Assembly (NCBI GenBank): GCA_902795975.1
Contig: CADBNE010000036.1
Span: 1-58,459, forward strand
From: an uncultured Erysipelotrichaceae bacterium
GTDB lineage: Bacteria; Bacillota_I; Bacilli_A; RF39; UBA660
Length of the DNA stretch: 58,459 bases
Direction of reading: 5' to 3'
Shown here: positions 26,024-34,387 of the stretch, piece by piece
Numbering within the stretch: position 1 is the first letter of the stretch
Layout: every line of letters starts with the position of its first letter
Translations under genes and position numbers: made by a program
The notes under the pieces: generated by a model
What the model saw: only the letters and a program-made list of their open reading frames with translations
Told to the model about the DNA's origin: nothing
Database searches by the model: none

Positions 26024-26851
26024 CTATTTTCTATTTCTACTATAATCAAAAACATATTGTATTATTAATCCAGAATTTTCTTTATATTTATTATACATAA
26101 ATTCTCTAATACTACTTATAGTAGTTAAATTATATTTTTCTTTCATAAATTTTTTTACCCATGTATCTATAGGAAATACATCAAATCTATGATATCCAAA
26201 TAATAATATACAACTAGCTACTTTTTCTCCTATACCTTTATTAGTCATTAAATATTCTAATGCATCATTACTATTCATAGTATCTATTATATCTAAACTA
26301 AATTCATTATTATTTATTTTTTGTACAAATTCATATATATATTTATCTCTAAATCCTGCTTTACAATTTCTATAATCATCAATACTTACATCTTTTAACA
26401 TTTGATATGTAGGAAATAAATAATATTCTTTATTTCTAAATAAAACTTTTGTACCATAATTTTTTGATATTAAATTTAAACTATTTCTTATTTGTGGTAC
26501 TCCGTTATTAGCGCTCAATATATAACTTATTATTACTTCAAATCTTGGTTCATTAATCATCTTTAAACCATTACAATAATCTATTATATCTTTGTAATCA
26601 GTATCAATATTAATTAATTCTTTATTCAATTTATCATAATCAAAGTTTAAATCTAAATACTTAAGTATTACCTCTTCTATATTATCCATATTATTAGAAT
26701 CTATAACTAGATTATTATTATCTAATTTTAAATTAACTACTCTATCAGGAAGTACTACTGTATATGAATTATCTTCTTCTATTTCATATCTAAATATTTG
26801 TCCACATGTTATAGTATCATGTAGATTTAAATTATTTACTTTTATAGTCAT
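26024..26851 (-). CDS. 8-oxoguanine DNA glycosylase (OGG1 type)
   Basis: A 275-residue base-excision repair enzyme. An OGG_N-like domain (~1-95, including TCGQIFRYE) precedes the HhH-GPD fold. The hairpin NKGIGEKVASC contains the Schiff-base Lys210, and PIDTW carries the catalytic Asp229, matching human OGG1 Lys249/Asp268. AGFRDKYI is also characteristic. It removes 8-oxoG and nicks the AP site. This OGG1-like form is found in clostridia and relatives. The start follows GGTGG and an extended -10. Confidence 0.92.
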   Translation of the reverse strand: MTIKVNNLNLHDTITCGQIFRYEIEEDNSYTVVLPDRVVNLKLDNNNLVIDSNNMDNIEEVILKYLDLNFDYDKLNKELINIDTDYKDIIDYCNGLKMINEPRFEVIISYILSANNGVPQIRNSLNLISKNYGTKVLFRNKEYYLFPTYQMLKDVSIDDYRNCKAGFRDKYIYEFVQKINNNEFSLDIIDTMNSNDALEYLMTNKGIGEKVASCILLFGYHRFDVFPIDTWVKKFMKEKYNLTTISSIREFMYNKYKENSGLIIQYVFDYSRNRK

Positions 26852-26866
26852 ATAACCACCAATAAT

Positions 26867-26875
26867 ATTTTAACA
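26867..26875 (-). promoter_or_regulatory. Extended -10 promoter of the ogg gene
   Basis: TGTTAAAAT, minus strand, 15 bases before the start. Confidence 0.5.
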
Positions 26876-26876
26876 T

Positions 26877-26905
26877 AAAAATAGTTAGTAATAACTAACT
26901 ATTTT
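26877..26905 (-). terminator. Terminator of the vWA gene
   Basis: A 12-bp stem AAAATAGTTAGT with its complement and a five-base loop; the stop codon is in the distal arm. Confidence 0.75.
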
Positions 26906-27509
26906 CTTTTATATAACTATCTAATTCTTGTTTCCAACTACAATCTAATGATTCTTCATTGCACATCATACTTGATGCTTTAGCAACTGCGCCAAATAAT
27001 GTTGATATACCTTTTTTATCTTTCTTATAACTTGCAGTATTATTTCTAGATATACCAATAGATTCTGCTTCAGAATATGAATCTATATCAGCACCTATAT
27101 AAATAAATTCATAATTATCATGTGATTTTATCATTTTCTTTATTTTATCTTTACTATATTCTTTAGATGAATTTTCATATCCATCTGTAGTAATTATAAA
27201 CATAGCTTTCTTTGATTTACATCTATCCATATAATTAATTGATTTACCTATAGCATCCATTAAAGCTGTAGAACCTCTTACAAAGTAATCATCTCTTGTT
27301 AATTTATCTATATTATTTATACTTTCTCTATCTGTTAATACTTCATACTTATCATCAAATAATATAGTAGTTATTTTAACATTATTACCTTTTTGATTAT
27401 CTATATAACTATTATATCCTCCTATAGTATCATCTTCTACTCCACCCATAGAACCACTTCTATCTAGTAAAAATACTATATCCATTTCATCTTTAATTAT
27501 TTTTTTCAT
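26895..27509 (-). CDS. von Willebrand factor A domain protein (TerY-like)
   Basis: A 204-residue cytoplasmic vWA protein with a complete MIDAS: D16-x-S18-x-S20 (FLLDRSGSM), the Thr in RGSTALMDAI and the Asp in TTDGYEN. Such stand-alone vWA proteins bind Mg2+ and act as assembly or sensing modules. The last 13 residues (KQELDSYIKEN) nearly repeat the first residues of the divergent HTH gene next door. The two genes share a 71-base intergenic region, suggesting a functional pair. Confidence 0.85.
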   Translation of the reverse strand: MKKIIKDEMDIVFLLDRSGSMGGVEDDTIGGYNSYIDNQKGNNVKITTILFDDKYEVLTDRESINNIDKLTRDDYFVRGSTALMDAIGKSINYMDRCKSKKAMFIITTDGYENSSKEYSKDKIKKMIKSHDNYEFIYIGADIDSYSEAESIGISRNNTASYKKDKKGISTLFGAVAKASSMMCNEESLDCSWKQELDSYIKENS

Positions 27510-27524
27510 TATATCCCTTCTTTC

Positions 27525-27533
27525 TGATATAAT
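27525..27533 (+). promoter_or_regulatory. Extended -10 promoter of the HTH-like gene
   Basis: TGATATAAT, plus strand, in the vWA/HTH divergent region; AAAGGAG follows before the ATG at 27581. Confidence 0.55.
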
Positions 27534-27580
27534 AATACTAGATTAATTAATAATATTGGTCGCTTTAAAGGAGACATTTT

Positions 27581-28105
27581 ATGAAGCAAGAATTAGATTT
27601 ATATATAAAAAATAATTTAGAAAAGAATAATATATTTAAAAATATTTTTAAACAAAAAAGAAATAGTAAAATTGTAGAAGATAGATGTATATCTTATGAA
27701 GAATCTACTTGTATGGGTTCAAATAATGAAATTAATGTGCATAACTTTATCAACATTAATAAGGATGATAATAACTTTCAAAAATTATTATTTAACTTTA
27801 TAGATAGTAAAGGTTTAAAAGATAGTGATGTATATAATAAAGTACATATAGATAGAAGATTATTTTCTAAAATAAGAAGCGATTCTAATTATCATCCTAG
27901 TAAAGAGACAATTCTATTACTTGGTTTTTCTTTAGAACTTAGTGAAGATGAGATAGATAGTTTATTAGGTAGTGCATCATATACATTAACTAAAAATAAT
28001 TATTATGATCTAATAATTAGATTTTGTTTTATTAATCATATATATAATATTAAAGATATAAATGATTTATTAGAATCATATAATTGTAAATTATTTAGCT
28101 ATTAA
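27581..28105 (+). CDS. HTH-like protein paired with the vWA gene
   Basis: A 174-residue protein. The region from about 63 (FQKLLFNFIDSKGLKDSDVYNKVHIDRRLFSKIRSD) through HPSKETILLLGFSLELSEDEIDSLL resembles an XRE-like module I know fused to macro-domain and vWA/TerY-type proteins; the last ~40 residues (YDLIIRFCFINHIYNI) belong to the same module. The N-terminal MKQELDLYIKNN repeats the C-terminal tail of the neighbouring vWA protein. Likely a regulator or adaptor for it; DNA binding is unproven. Confidence 0.65.
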   Translation: MKQELDLYIKNNLEKNNIFKNIFKQKRNSKIVEDRCISYEESTCMGSNNEINVHNFININKDDNNFQKLLFNFIDSKGLKDSDVYNKVHIDRRLFSKIRSDSNYHPSKETILLLGFSLELSEDEIDSLLGSASYTLTKNNYYDLIIRFCFINHIYNIKDINDLLESYNCKLFSY

Positions 28106-28138
28106 AAAAAGATAAAATATAATTATTTTATCTTTTTT
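28105..28138. terminator. Bidirectional terminator
   Basis: A 14-bp stem AAAAAAGATAAAAT with its complement and a six-base loop between converging genes. Confidence 0.8.
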
Positions 28139-28743
28139 ATTATCTCTTCTATCTCATTTATACTATCTATATGATATTTAGATTCTAAAGATTTATCAAA
28201 TCCATATCTAGCATGAATAAAAGTACACTTTGCTTCTTTTGATGCATCTTTATCTCTTTTAGTATCACCTACATAAAAGCAATTTTCTTCATTATTTCTA
28301 TTAATAATTACTTTAATAGCATCACTTTTACTAATATTGTATGTTGCTGCACCTAAATAATCAACAAAGTAATCATTTAAACCCGATTTATTTAGAAATA
28401 ATTCTACATAATCAGTATTATTATTAGTTACTATAGCTAATTTATAGTTTTTACTTAATTTTTTTATAGTATCTATTACTCCATCGTATATATATGCATC
28501 TTTTTCATTAATTAATTTAATAGTATTACTAATTATTTCATTTAAATACTTACTACCAGTATCTTTATCTAAATATGGAAAATAATTTCTTACATTTTCT
28601 TTAAATGATAATCCCATACCATTTTCTATTATATCTACAGTAAATGGTTTTACATCATCATATTTAAGTGCTACTAAATTAGCTGATTCTAATGTAATAT
28701 TGGTTGTATTCCATAATGTTCCATCCATATCAAATATAATCAT
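28123..28743 (-). CDS. HAD-family phosphatase (Gph/PpaX-like)
   Basis: A 206-residue HAD hydrolase. Motif I is IIFDMDGTLWNT (D5, D7), motif II IVTNNNTD, the Lys is in ISKSDAIK, and motif III is YVGDTKRDKDASK. The helical C1 cap matches the phosphoglycolate phosphatase/PpaX group; substrate unknown. It follows the methyltransferase with a four-base gap, so it is probably the second gene of a pair. Confidence 0.88.
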   Translation of the reverse strand: MIIFDMDGTLWNTTNITLESANLVALKYDDVKPFTVDIIENGMGLSFKENVRNYFPYLDKDTGSKYLNEIISNTIKLINEKDAYIYDGVIDTIKKLSKNYKLAIVTNNNTDYVELFLNKSGLNDYFVDYLGAATYNISKSDAIKVIINRNNEENCFYVGDTKRDKDASKEAKCTFIHARYGFDKSLESKYHIDSINEIEEIIKKIK

Positions 28744-28747
28744 TTCT

Positions 28748-29320
28748 TTATACCTTTCGTGCTATTATAGTATACATATGCCAATATTTATTTTTTTCTT
28801 GAAATGAATCTTTATAATATTTTTCTTCAGAAAAATATTTAATATCATAATCAATAAAATAATCTAATAATTCTTCTCTAGTTACTGATGTTCTAATATT
28901 AGCCCAATCATCTTCTTTACCTATTATATTACATAATAAAAATCCATTTTTATTTAAACTTTTTTGTATATTATACATAGTTTGATCTAAATTACTAGAA
29001 AATAATAAACTAAAGTTAGCTAATAATAAATTTGTACTAGGTAAATTAATTTTAGAAAAATCATCAATAATAATATTCAAATTATCACCATGATATCTTG
29101 TTTCTAATATATTTTCTACCTCTTCTTCCCTATCAATAGCAGTAACATTAAATCCATTATTAAGCAAAAATAATGTATCATTTCCTGCTCCACATCCTAA
29201 ATCAGTAGCATTTTTTTCATCTAATAACTCATCTAATCTTAAAGAAAAAAACTTTTGTAGTAATCCTGATGGATTATTATATTCTATTGAACGTTTATAA
29301 AATGTACTTGAATCATTCAT
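28748..29320 (-). CDS. Class I SAM-dependent methyltransferase (TehB-like)
   Basis: A 190-residue Rossmann methyltransferase. Motif I DLGCGAGND is at 40-48, motif II VTAIDREE follows, and an acidic IIDDFSKI-type motif precedes the LLLANFSLLFSS strand. Overall it resembles TehB/type 11-12 small-molecule methyltransferases; substrate unknown. The AAGGAGTAATTT site sets the start. No clear -35 was found in the 72 bases upstream. Confidence 0.82.
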   Translation of the reverse strand: MNDSSTFYKRSIEYNNPSGLLQKFFSLRLDELLDEKNATDLGCGAGNDTLFLLNNGFNVTAIDREEEVENILETRYHGDNLNIIIDDFSKINLPSTNLLLANFSLLFSSNLDQTMYNIQKSLNKNGFLLCNIIGKEDDWANIRTSVTREELLDYFIDYDIKYFSEEKYYKDSFQEKNKYWHMYTIIARKV

Positions 29321-29392
29321 AAATTACTCCTTATATTCTAATATCCCATTATATATTTCTAAAAAATTATAATTTCTTTATCTAACATATAT

Positions 29393-30112
29393 CTATATAA
29401 TAAAATCTATTAACATTGGTATACCTATTATAAGGCATATAATTATTCTTGTTTTTAATTTACTATTATTCAAAAATTTATCTATTAATGGTTGTATTAC
29501 ATATAAGCAAAATGTACCACCAATAGCAAAATTTCTACTTGCATCCCAATTAACTCTACTATTAATATTTAAAAAATCTTTTGAATAATCCCATAATAGC
29601 TTTCCATATTGTACATCAATAATATAATGACCTACATACTCAACTAATGTAGTTATAATCCAAATAAGAAGAAATATTAATATTATAGTAGTATCTATAT
29701 CTTTTATTTTAAATAGCTTAACAAGCATTATACCTAATATAATAGCACTTACATTAAGTATAATAAGTAACATTCCATATTTATTAAAAAATAAATCTAC
29801 TCTATATATCTTATCGTTAGTATACTCTATTATTGTAGTAGTTATAAAAGTTACTATAGTAAATATTGAAACACTAGTATATATTATATTACTTGAATAA
29901 TGTTTCTTATTAAAAAATTTCTTTAAACATAATAATAAAATTAATATTCCAAAGCCATATATTGGTAAAAAAGGTCCAAATAATACTCCTCTATTTACAA
30001 ATTGGTGTCTTACTATTAAAAACCAAGATACTTCATATATCCATCCTATAAGAGCGTATACACAAAATATAATATAATTGTTTGCTATAAAATTTAATAT
30101 TTTATTTTTCAT
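29393..30112 (-). CDS. PF06541-type membrane protein (CmpB-like)
   Basis: A 239-residue protein with about six to seven membrane helices. The N-terminal signature ALIGWIYEVSWFLIVRHQFVNRGVLFGPFLPIYGFG matches the family often labelled putative ABC transporter permease (ABC_trans_CmpB, PF06541), common in Bacillota; transport activity is not established. It starts seven bases behind a lipoprotein gene with an AGGTGAT site in the preceding stop region, so the two are coupled. Confidence 0.85.
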   Translation of the reverse strand: MKNKILNFIANNYIIFCVYALIGWIYEVSWFLIVRHQFVNRGVLFGPFLPIYGFGILILLLCLKKFFNKKHYSSNIIYTSVSIFTIVTFITTTIIEYTNDKIYRVDLFFNKYGMLLIILNVSAIILGIMLVKLFKIKDIDTTIILIFLLIWIITTLVEYVGHYIIDVQYGKLLWDYSKDFLNINSRVNWDASRNFAIGGTFCLYVIQPLIDKFLNNSKLKTRIIICLIIGIPMLIDFII

Positions 30113-30119
30113 ATATCAC

Positions 30120-30581
30120 CTATTTAATATTAAATTCTGCTGCTACAAATATTTTCTTAGAATCGTCTATTGGAGCATCTTTTAATTTATACATATATTT
30201 TACTATTCTATATTTTCCTTTAGATAATTCACCATATCCATATTCCCAATCAAATTTAATTTCTTTTGTTTGTTTTGCTTCTACTTCATATGCCATTGAT
30301 GTAAAAATTATTTTATCTTTAGGTTCTATTACATACCATTTTTTATTATATTTTTTTTCTAGATGATATTCTGCTCCATAATTAAATCTATCATCTGTTT
30401 TATTTTCCATTACTAAAGTTAATCCTTTTTTAGTAACTGTACCCTTTTTTACTGATATAGCAACTTTATCATTTGTCATTGTATATGTTGATATTTTACC
30501 ATTTGGTTTTTTACCACATCCAGATAATAGTGCTACCATAAATACTATTAAACTCAATAATACTATTTTTTTTCTTTTCAT
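30120..30581 (-). CDS. Lipoprotein with Ig-like beta domain
   Basis: A 153-residue exported lipoprotein: signal peptide with lipobox LLSGC (Cys22), then a beta-rich domain with VTKKGLTLVMENKTDD and a GELSKGKYRIVKYMYK ending typical of bacterial Ig-like lipoproteins of Bacillota. It is anchored to the outer face of the membrane, with ligand unknown. First gene of a unit with the PF06541 membrane protein. Confidence 0.8.
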   Translation of the reverse strand: MKRKKIVLLSLIVFMVALLSGCGKKPNGKISTYTMTNDKVAISVKKGTVTKKGLTLVMENKTDDRFNYGAEYHLEKKYNKKWYVIEPKDKIIFTSMAYEVEAKQTKEIKFDWEYGYGELSKGKYRIVKYMYKLKDAPIDDSKKIFVAAEFNIK

Positions 30582-30602
30582 ATTATCACTCTTTCCACTT
30601 CT

Positions 30603-30611
30603 ATTATATCA
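30603..30611 (-). promoter_or_regulatory. Extended -10 promoter of the lipoprotein unit
   Basis: TGATATAAT, minus strand, 21 bases before the start. Confidence 0.55.
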
Positions 30612-30614
30612 AAA

Positions 30615-30641
30615 AAAAGATAATAATACATATTATCTTTT
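30615..30641 (-). terminator. Terminator of the mTERF-like gene
   Basis: An 11-bp stem AAAAGATAATA with its complement, five-base loop, and T-run on the minus strand. The stop codon is inside. Confidence 0.8.
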
Positions 30642-31817
30642 AGGATACTTCTTTATTAATTGTTCTTTTGTAATCTTATATGACTTTTCAAATTGATTAT
30701 TTCCTTTAAACAATATACTACAATTATCTTCAGTTATAATTTTATTTTGCTCATTTTTAAAAAACTCATATCTAGCATACATTAATTCTAAACTCATCAT
30801 TAATCTTTTTGTATCATTTAAAATGATATACTCTAGTTTAACACTTCTTAAAAAATCTATCTTATCTTTTGTATTATCAATAGTATATCCAAATAAAGAA
30901 GGTAAATTAAGTAACATTTGTTTTACTTCTTCATCAGTAAATCCTAAATCTTTAATACCATTATATTTTGATAATACTTCTTCAGTAGAATAATTTAAAA
31001 TAGAATTACAGCCTAATACTAGACTAACTATCTCATTTCTATTAAATCCTAACTTTAATAAATTTTCTATTTTAGAATTTATAGATTTTGTAGTTCTATT
31101 AAATATAAGAGGATTTTTAACTAATACTTTTTTTGTATTTTCTAAAGTAAAACCATTTTTTCTTAAATTTTTTATTTTATTTTCTAAACTAGAAGGTTTA
31201 TATACAAGTATTGAAGATGCTTTTTTTACCATAGAAATAGTTTCTTCATCAGTAAATCCTAATTTAACTATTTCGTTAATATGATTTGAAAAATTTTCAC
31301 CATCATATTTTAATATAGATGTTTCATTTAAATACATCTTTTTTAACTCTTCTTCCTCATAACCCATATTAAGTAAATCCAAAATATTTGATTCAATACC
31401 ATATGTAGAATATCCAAAGAACGTTGCATTATCTAAAAAAATCTTTTTAGCTTCTTTTTTATTAAATAATAATTTTGTATAATCATTTATTTTTTCATTA
31501 ATTGTCTCAGTAGAATGAGTTAATATATTAGGATATTTTACAATCATCTTTATTATTTCTTTCTTATTATATCCTAATTGTATTAAATTATTTACTTTAT
31601 CATTTAATGTTTTAATATCAAAAACAATAATTTGTGGACGAGCTTTAATCATTGAAATTACTTGTTCTTCTGTAAATCCAAATTTTGTAGCAAACTCAAA
31701 AAAATCACTAAACTTACTCTTTAATGTTTCAGGTCTAGAATATTCAAATCTATGTGTATTAAAAAATTTTCTTTTTTCACTCTCTGTAAATTTAAATTCA
31801 TTTAATAATTCTTCCAT
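30633..31817 (-). CDS. mTERF-like helical repeat protein
   Basis: A 394-residue protein built from about nine tandem repeats of almost exactly 35 residues between residues ~20 and ~335. The consensus is L-x-x-K-I-x-x-L-x-x-L-G-F-x-x-E-E-x-x-x-M-x-x-x-x-P-x-I-L-x-Y-S; repeats begin near 22, 58, 93, 128, 163, 198, 233, 268 and 303. This is the mTERF motif pattern, including the proline before the third helix and an MSLELMYARYEFF ending like the last repeat of eukaryotic mTERFs. Those act as transcription terminators and rRNA/translation factors in mitochondria and plastids by wrapping nucleic acid. No targeting sequence; own promoter (TTGATT-17-TATAAT) and terminator. Confidence 0.8.
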   Translation of the reverse strand: MEELLNEFKFTESEKRKFFNTHRFEYSRPETLKSKFSDFFEFATKFGFTEEQVISMIKARPQIIVFDIKTLNDKVNNLIQLGYNKKEIIKMIVKYPNILTHSTETINEKINDYTKLLFNKKEAKKIFLDNATFFGYSTYGIESNILDLLNMGYEEEELKKMYLNETSILKYDGENFSNHINEIVKLGFTDEETISMVKKASSILVYKPSSLENKIKNLRKNGFTLENTKKVLVKNPLIFNRTTKSINSKIENLLKLGFNRNEIVSLVLGCNSILNYSTEEVLSKYNGIKDLGFTDEEVKQMLLNLPSLFGYTIDNTKDKIDFLRSVKLEYIILNDTKRLMMSLELMYARYEFFKNEQNKIITEDNCSILFKGNNQFEKSYKITKEQLIKKYPKR

Positions 31818-31837
31818 AATATCCCCCGATGAAGCAT

Positions 31838-31866
31838 ATTATATAACAAATTATATAAATAATCAA
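31838..31866 (-). promoter_or_regulatory. Promoter of the mTERF-like gene
   Basis: TTGATT (31861-31866), 17-base spacer, TATAAT (31838-31843), minus strand. Confidence 0.7.
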
Positions 31867-31880
31867 AGAAAAAGAGATAA

Positions 31881-33158
31881 TTAATCCTTTAAAGAAGCAA
31901 ACATCTCTCTCATTGTATCACTATTATTAGTTAATTTTTTTATTGTTAAATCTTCTGCTTTATTATTTGCCAAACGAAGATTATTTTCACTAGAAAGTAA
32001 TGCTTCTTTTGTTTTTTGTAAATGATCTATCGTTTTATCTATTTCATCTATAGCTTTTTTGAATTTTTCACTTGCTAATCTATAATTTCTTCCAAAAGCT
32101 TCTTTAAATGAATTCATATTTTCTTCAAAATGAGAAATATCAATATTTTGATTTTGAATTACTTTTAATTCTTTTTTATATTCTAAACTATTCATAGCCA
32201 TTGAACGAATTAATGTAATCATTGGAATAAAGAATTGTGGTCTTATAACATACATCTTATCATACTTATGTGATACATCAACTATTCCATTATTATAATA
32301 TTCATTATCTATTTCAAGTAATGAAACTAATACAGCATACTCACATTTTTTTTCATTTCTATCTTTATCAAGTTCTTTAAAGAAGTCTTCATTTTTATGT
32401 TTAGTACTTGTTTCATCTGCTTCATTTTTCATCTCAAACATTATAGAAACTATTTCATTTTTTTCTTCATCATAATCTCTAAAAATAAAATCACCTTTAG
32501 AACCTGTTTTAGCATCATTATCTTTTTCAAAATAGCAATTTTTAAATAAAGGTCTTAATTTATTAAATTCTGTATTACAATGTTGTTCTAAAGATTCACC
32601 TATCATTTTAGTAGATTGTCTAGCTTTAAAATCTTTATAATATTCTATTTGTTCATCTTTATTCTTTATTTTTTCTTCATAACTTTCTTTTAAATTTTTT
32701 TCTTTTATTAAATAGTCATTTTTATTTAATTCTAATTGATTACTAAGTGAATCTATTTCTTTATTCTTTTTAGATAAAGCTGTTTCTATAGCAAGTTTAT
32801 TTTCAGTATCTTGTAATTTAATTTTATTTTTTAATTCATTAATTTCAATATCTTTCTTATTTAATTCTTCGGTATATTTCTTTTCTACTTTATTTTCAGT
32901 ACTTTCTTCTTTATTTTTTAATTCACTTTCTAATTCTTTTATTCTTACTACTTTTTCATTTAATTTATTTGTAAATTCTTTTTCAACTTCAGCTTGCGCT
33001 ATTTTAACAGCATTCTCTTTATCTATATTATGTTGATGTTCTAATGTTTTAATTTCTCTATCTAATTCATTATCTCTAATTTGTTTTACAATAGATTCAT
33101 ATTCATTCTCATCAATTTTAAATACTTTACCACAATGTGGACACTTTATTTCATTCAT
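31881..33158 (-). CDS. DUF2130 protein with zinc knuckle and coiled coil
   Basis: A 425-residue protein. An N-terminal CPHCGKVF could be half of a zinc site. A long coiled coil (about 25-185) follows, then the DUF2130 core (about 195-320) with IMFEMKNEADE, FFKELDKDR and VIRPQFFIPMI, and another coiled coil. The D/E-x-K style core resembles PD-(D/E)xK nuclease folds, but activity is unproven. The start follows AGGTGAT with an extended -10 close by. Monocistronic. Confidence 0.85.
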   Translation of the reverse strand: MNEIKCPHCGKVFKIDENEYESIVKQIRDNELDREIKTLEHQHNIDKENAVKIAQAEVEKEFTNKLNEKVVRIKELESELKNKEESTENKVEKKYTEELNKKDIEINELKNKIKLQDTENKLAIETALSKKNKEIDSLSNQLELNKNDYLIKEKNLKESYEEKIKNKDEQIEYYKDFKARQSTKMIGESLEQHCNTEFNKLRPLFKNCYFEKDNDAKTGSKGDFIFRDYDEEKNEIVSIMFEMKNEADETSTKHKNEDFFKELDKDRNEKKCEYAVLVSLLEIDNEYYNNGIVDVSHKYDKMYVIRPQFFIPMITLIRSMAMNSLEYKKELKVIQNQNIDISHFEENMNSFKEAFGRNYRLASEKFKKAIDEIDKTIDHLQKTKEALLSSENNLRLANNKAEDLTIKKLTNNSDTMREMFASLKD

Positions 33159-33175
33159 TTAAATCACCTAATAAT

Positions 33176-33184
33176 ATTTTATCA
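33176..33184 (-). promoter_or_regulatory. Extended -10 promoter of the DUF2130 gene
   Basis: TGATAAAAT, minus strand, 17 bases before the start. Confidence 0.5.
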
Positions 33185-33192
33185 TAAATAAA

Positions 33193-33215
33193 AAGAGAAT
33201 TATTATAATTCTCTT
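33193..33215 (-). terminator. Terminator of the Tim44-like cluster
   Basis: A 10-bp stem AAGAGAATTA with its complement, three-base loop, and T-rich tract on the minus strand. Confidence 0.75.
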
Positions 33216-34053
33216 ATTTTTGAATTTTAACACTTTTCTTACTCATAATCCATTTAGTAGATTCTTGATTAACTTTATGTCTACAATATGGACATATTGG
33301 TAAATTTTTATCTTCTATAGGTGCATTACATGTTGGACAAACTGAAGAAGCTTTTATAACTTTTGATTCATAAGATAAATTATATAATTTTTTTACTGGT
33401 GTAGTTGAATTTCCTTTTAATACTAATCCATTTTTTTCAACATAATCTATAGCAGTTACTAAAGCTTCAATTGATACTTCACATTTATCATTTGTCCTAT
33501 TAGCATGTGTTACTACACTATCTATTACTTTGAAATCTTTTATTATATTTTTTTCATTATTCATAGATAAAGGTTTCATTTCAGTTTCAACTTGACTATA
33601 TAATTTATCTGTCATTTTTTCTTTTAAATTTTCATATTCAAAATTCATAATACTATTTTGAATTTCTTCTAACTCAGCTAATCTATCTTTTTTAAAATCT
33701 TGCATATCTATATTTCCAATAAACGCTTGAAATTCTTTTAATGGTATTTCTTTGTCTTTTTTTATTTCAAGTACATCATTAGTTTTTGATTTTATAAATA
33801 CAACATAATATATTACTATTCCTATTCCTACTAGTGCTACTAAAAGTATTAATATTTCTCCTATTCCGAAATGTAATCCTCCAAATGTATTTATAGTAGC
33901 ACTACTTGGAGTAGTATTACTATCAGATTCTAAACCTGTATTATTTAAAAAAGATGTTAACTTTGTTGTATTATATAACATAGCAAATGTAAATACTAAA
34001 ATCAGCATTACAGATACTTTTATTGTTTTGTTTGACCTATTTCTATCACTCAT
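33214..34053 (-). CDS. Tim44-like domain protein with C-terminal zinc ribbon (copy 3)
   Basis: A 279-residue membrane-associated protein. Two hydrophobic segments (about 10-28 and 64-84) flank a Ser/Thr-rich stretch; the Tim44-like/NTF2-type domain (about 110-225) follows, then a zinc ribbon (CPTCNAP ... CPYCRHK) and the tail KWIMSKKS. I start at 34051-34053 (MSDRNRS) with AAAGG four bases upstream, rather than the ATG seven codons earlier. It is paralogous to its neighbours; function unknown. Confidence 0.72.
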   Translation of the reverse strand: MSDRNRSNKTIKVSVMLILVFTFAMLYNTTKLTSFLNNTGLESDSNTTPSSATINTFGGLHFGIGEILILLVALVGIGIVIYYVVFIKSKTNDVLEIKKDKEIPLKEFQAFIGNIDMQDFKKDRLAELEEIQNSIMNFEYENLKEKMTDKLYSQVETEMKPLSMNNEKNIIKDFKVIDSVVTHANRTNDKCEVSIEALVTAIDYVEKNGLVLKGNSTTPVKKLYNLSYESKVIKASSVCPTCNAPIEDKNLPICPYCRHKVNQESTKWIMSKKSVKIQK

Positions 34054-34054
34054 A

Positions 34055-34346
34055 CTACCTTTGTCCTTTCGCAATTTTTTTACTCATTACCCAGTTTGTT
34101 AAATCTTGAGTAATTTGTACTATGCCATTCGATGATGCTGTAAAAATTAATTCATAATGCATAGTAATAGGTACAGTATCGCTACCTCTTACTACTGACC
34201 CATTTTCTTCTATATAATCGATAAATGATATTATAACTTCCATTGTTACTTCATATCTATTATTTATTTTATTAATATAAGTAATCCAAATGTTATTGCT
34301 AACAACCCAATTATAATTATAGTTAACTTTTTACTTGTAGTACTCA
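34055..34346 (-). pseudogene. Decayed duplicate of the adjacent Tim44-like/zinc-ribbon gene
   Basis: Reading from an ATG at 34344-34346 gives MSTTSKKLTIIIIGLLAITFGL, nearly the N-terminus of the intact copy upstream (MSKTSKKLTII...). The frame then hits TAA after ~27 codons, and the middle (S/H-rich linker and most of the Tim44 domain) is gone. It resumes at RYEVTMEVIISFIDYIEENG, matching RYTVTMELIISFIDYIEQNG, but lacks the zinc ribbon: GIV joins straight to QITQD. So it is a tandem duplicate with two internal deletions. The ribosome binding site and two-base spacing to the next gene are retained. Confidence 0.85.
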
Positions 34347-34387
34347 TATTATCGCTGCCATTTCGCAATTTTTTTACTCATTACCCA
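34067..34387. repeat. Direct repeat left by tandem duplication
   Basis: The same 27 bases (containing cgcaattttttt) occur at 34067-34093 and 34361-34387, encoding the conserved WVMSKKIAK C-termini of the pseudogene and of the intact copy, and showing that the duplication is recent. Confidence 0.85.

Noticed and set aside
26895..27615. Invertible segment flanked by inverted repeats at the vWA gene ends
   Set aside because: The repeats are imperfect, follow codon boundaries of a shared peptide, and no recombinase gene or crossover palindrome is near. Peptide homology is the simpler explanation.
34055..34243. 62-residue ORF as an independent small gene
   Set aside because: It is the 3' remnant of a duplicated neighbour; the matching 5' piece is directly upstream after a stop codon.
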